Origin: Saprospiraceae bacterium
GTDB lineage: Bacteria; Bacteroidota; Bacteroidia; Chitinophagales; Saprospiraceae
NCBI GenBank assembly: GCA_030728245.1
Contig: JANQZX010000005.1
Location: forward strand, 8,853 to 50,916
Direction of reading: 5' to 3'
Length of the DNA stretch: 42,064 nt
Shown piece by piece: positions 41,906 to 42,064 of this stretch. Each line of letters opens with the position of its first letter. Within the stretch, counting starts at the first letter, position 1. The notes beneath the pieces are model-generated. The model saw nothing but the letters and a program-made list of their open reading frames with translations. It was not told where the DNA came from and searched no databases. The position numbers and the translations under genes are program-made.

Positions 41906-42064
41906 TTATCCGGGATTCAATTGCCTTTTCAACGATTCTATTTCCATTTGCAAGGCTATATTTTTTTGAATTTCAACTGCTGAACGTTTTTTCTCTTTCT
42001 CGGTTCGTCTTTTCTGTAATTCAATTCGCCTATTTGCGTTTTCCACTTGCTTTTTCGTCCGCTC
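41906..42064 (-). CDS. C-terminal end of a coiled-coil protein (partial)
   Basis: An open minus-strand frame enters from the window's right edge and ends at a TAA at 41906-41908, giving 52 residues. The sequence is highly charged and helical, with dense Arg, Lys, Glu and Gln (ENANRRIELQKRRTEKEKKR) and regularly placed hydrophobic residues, as in a coiled coil. It ends in SLKRQLNPG. The family cannot be judged from this piece. It is convergent with the 54-residue gene, with three bases between the two stop codons. Confidence 0.6.
   Translation of the reverse strand, partial: ERTKKQVENANRRIELQKRRTEKEKKRSAVEIQKNIALQMEIESLKRQLNPG

Noticed and set aside
1-42064. Mobile elements, phage, defence systems, tRNA or rRNA genes
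   Set aside because: No transposase, integrase, nuclease-toxin pair, repeat-spacer array or RNA gene signature was seen on either strand.

Overview
The window reads as chromosomal DNA of a Bacteroidota bacterium, possibly near Saprospiria/Chitinophagia/Cytophagia; the exact class cannot be fixed from sequence reading alone. Grounds: AT-rich composition, promoters of the TAnnTTTG type, an alternative complex III (ACIII) operon joined to an A-type cytochrome oxidase operon, a TlpA/DUF4369-type lipoprotein, a DUF6702 protein and a VCBS-repeat protein with a type IX secretion sorting tail. I saw no rRNA, tRNA, insertion sequence, CRISPR array or phage gene.

Layout. (1) 1-1078, plus strand: a small unknown gene, then a two-gene unit of a four-helix membrane protein and a small XRE/HTH regulator. 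In front of it lie two palindromic boxes 42 bp apart, the second overlapping the -7 promoter element. (2) 1086-18310, minus strand: one long respiratory region. In transcription order: actA, actB, actC, actD, actE, actF (quinol:cytochrome c oxidoreductase); an intergenic promoter; oxidase subunit II, subunit I, ctaB (heme O synthase), two subunit III proteins, subunit IV; then assembly-type genes (an SCO-like protein without its copper cysteines, a DUF420/CtaM-like protein carrying an EF-hand loop, a CPMC small membrane protein) and DUF423. (3) 18311-18612: an AT-rich gap with two strong inverted repeats. (4) 18613-26904: thyA, an exported M20 amidohydrolase, a DUF6702 protein, succinate-semialdehyde dehydrogenase, a sterol-desaturase-type hydroxylase, a nine-motif VCBS/T9SS protein and an orphan oxidase subunit III. 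(5) 26983-30357: purL and a TlpA-like lipoprotein. (6) 30437-41902, plus strand: a catabolic region holding a GMC dehydrogenase with a four-cysteine Fe-S-like motif and its Tat-exported small subunit; a rhamnulose-1-phosphate aldolase/lactaldehyde dehydrogenase fusion, L-rhamnose isomerase and rhamnulokinase; lutA-lutB-lutC; an NCS1-like permease; and a 54-residue membrane protein. The last bases hold the C-terminus of a coiled-coil protein on the minus strand.

How the parts work together. The respiratory block would carry electrons from menaquinol through ACIII to an aa3-type oxidase. The catabolic block forms a continuous route: L-rhamnose to rhamnulose, rhamnulose-1-phosphate, DHAP plus L-lactaldehyde, then L-lactate and, through LutABC, pyruvate. 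The GMC/Tat-subunit pair probably feeds electrons from a sugar or alcohol into the same respiratory chain. The points most worth following up are non-standard domains on the respiratory proteins (OmpA-like tail on subunit II, His-rich periplasmic insert in subunit III, EF-hand in DUF420, extra heme domain on ActA), the NCS1-like permease as the only transporter of a rhamnose/lactate cluster, and the paired operators in front of the HTH module.
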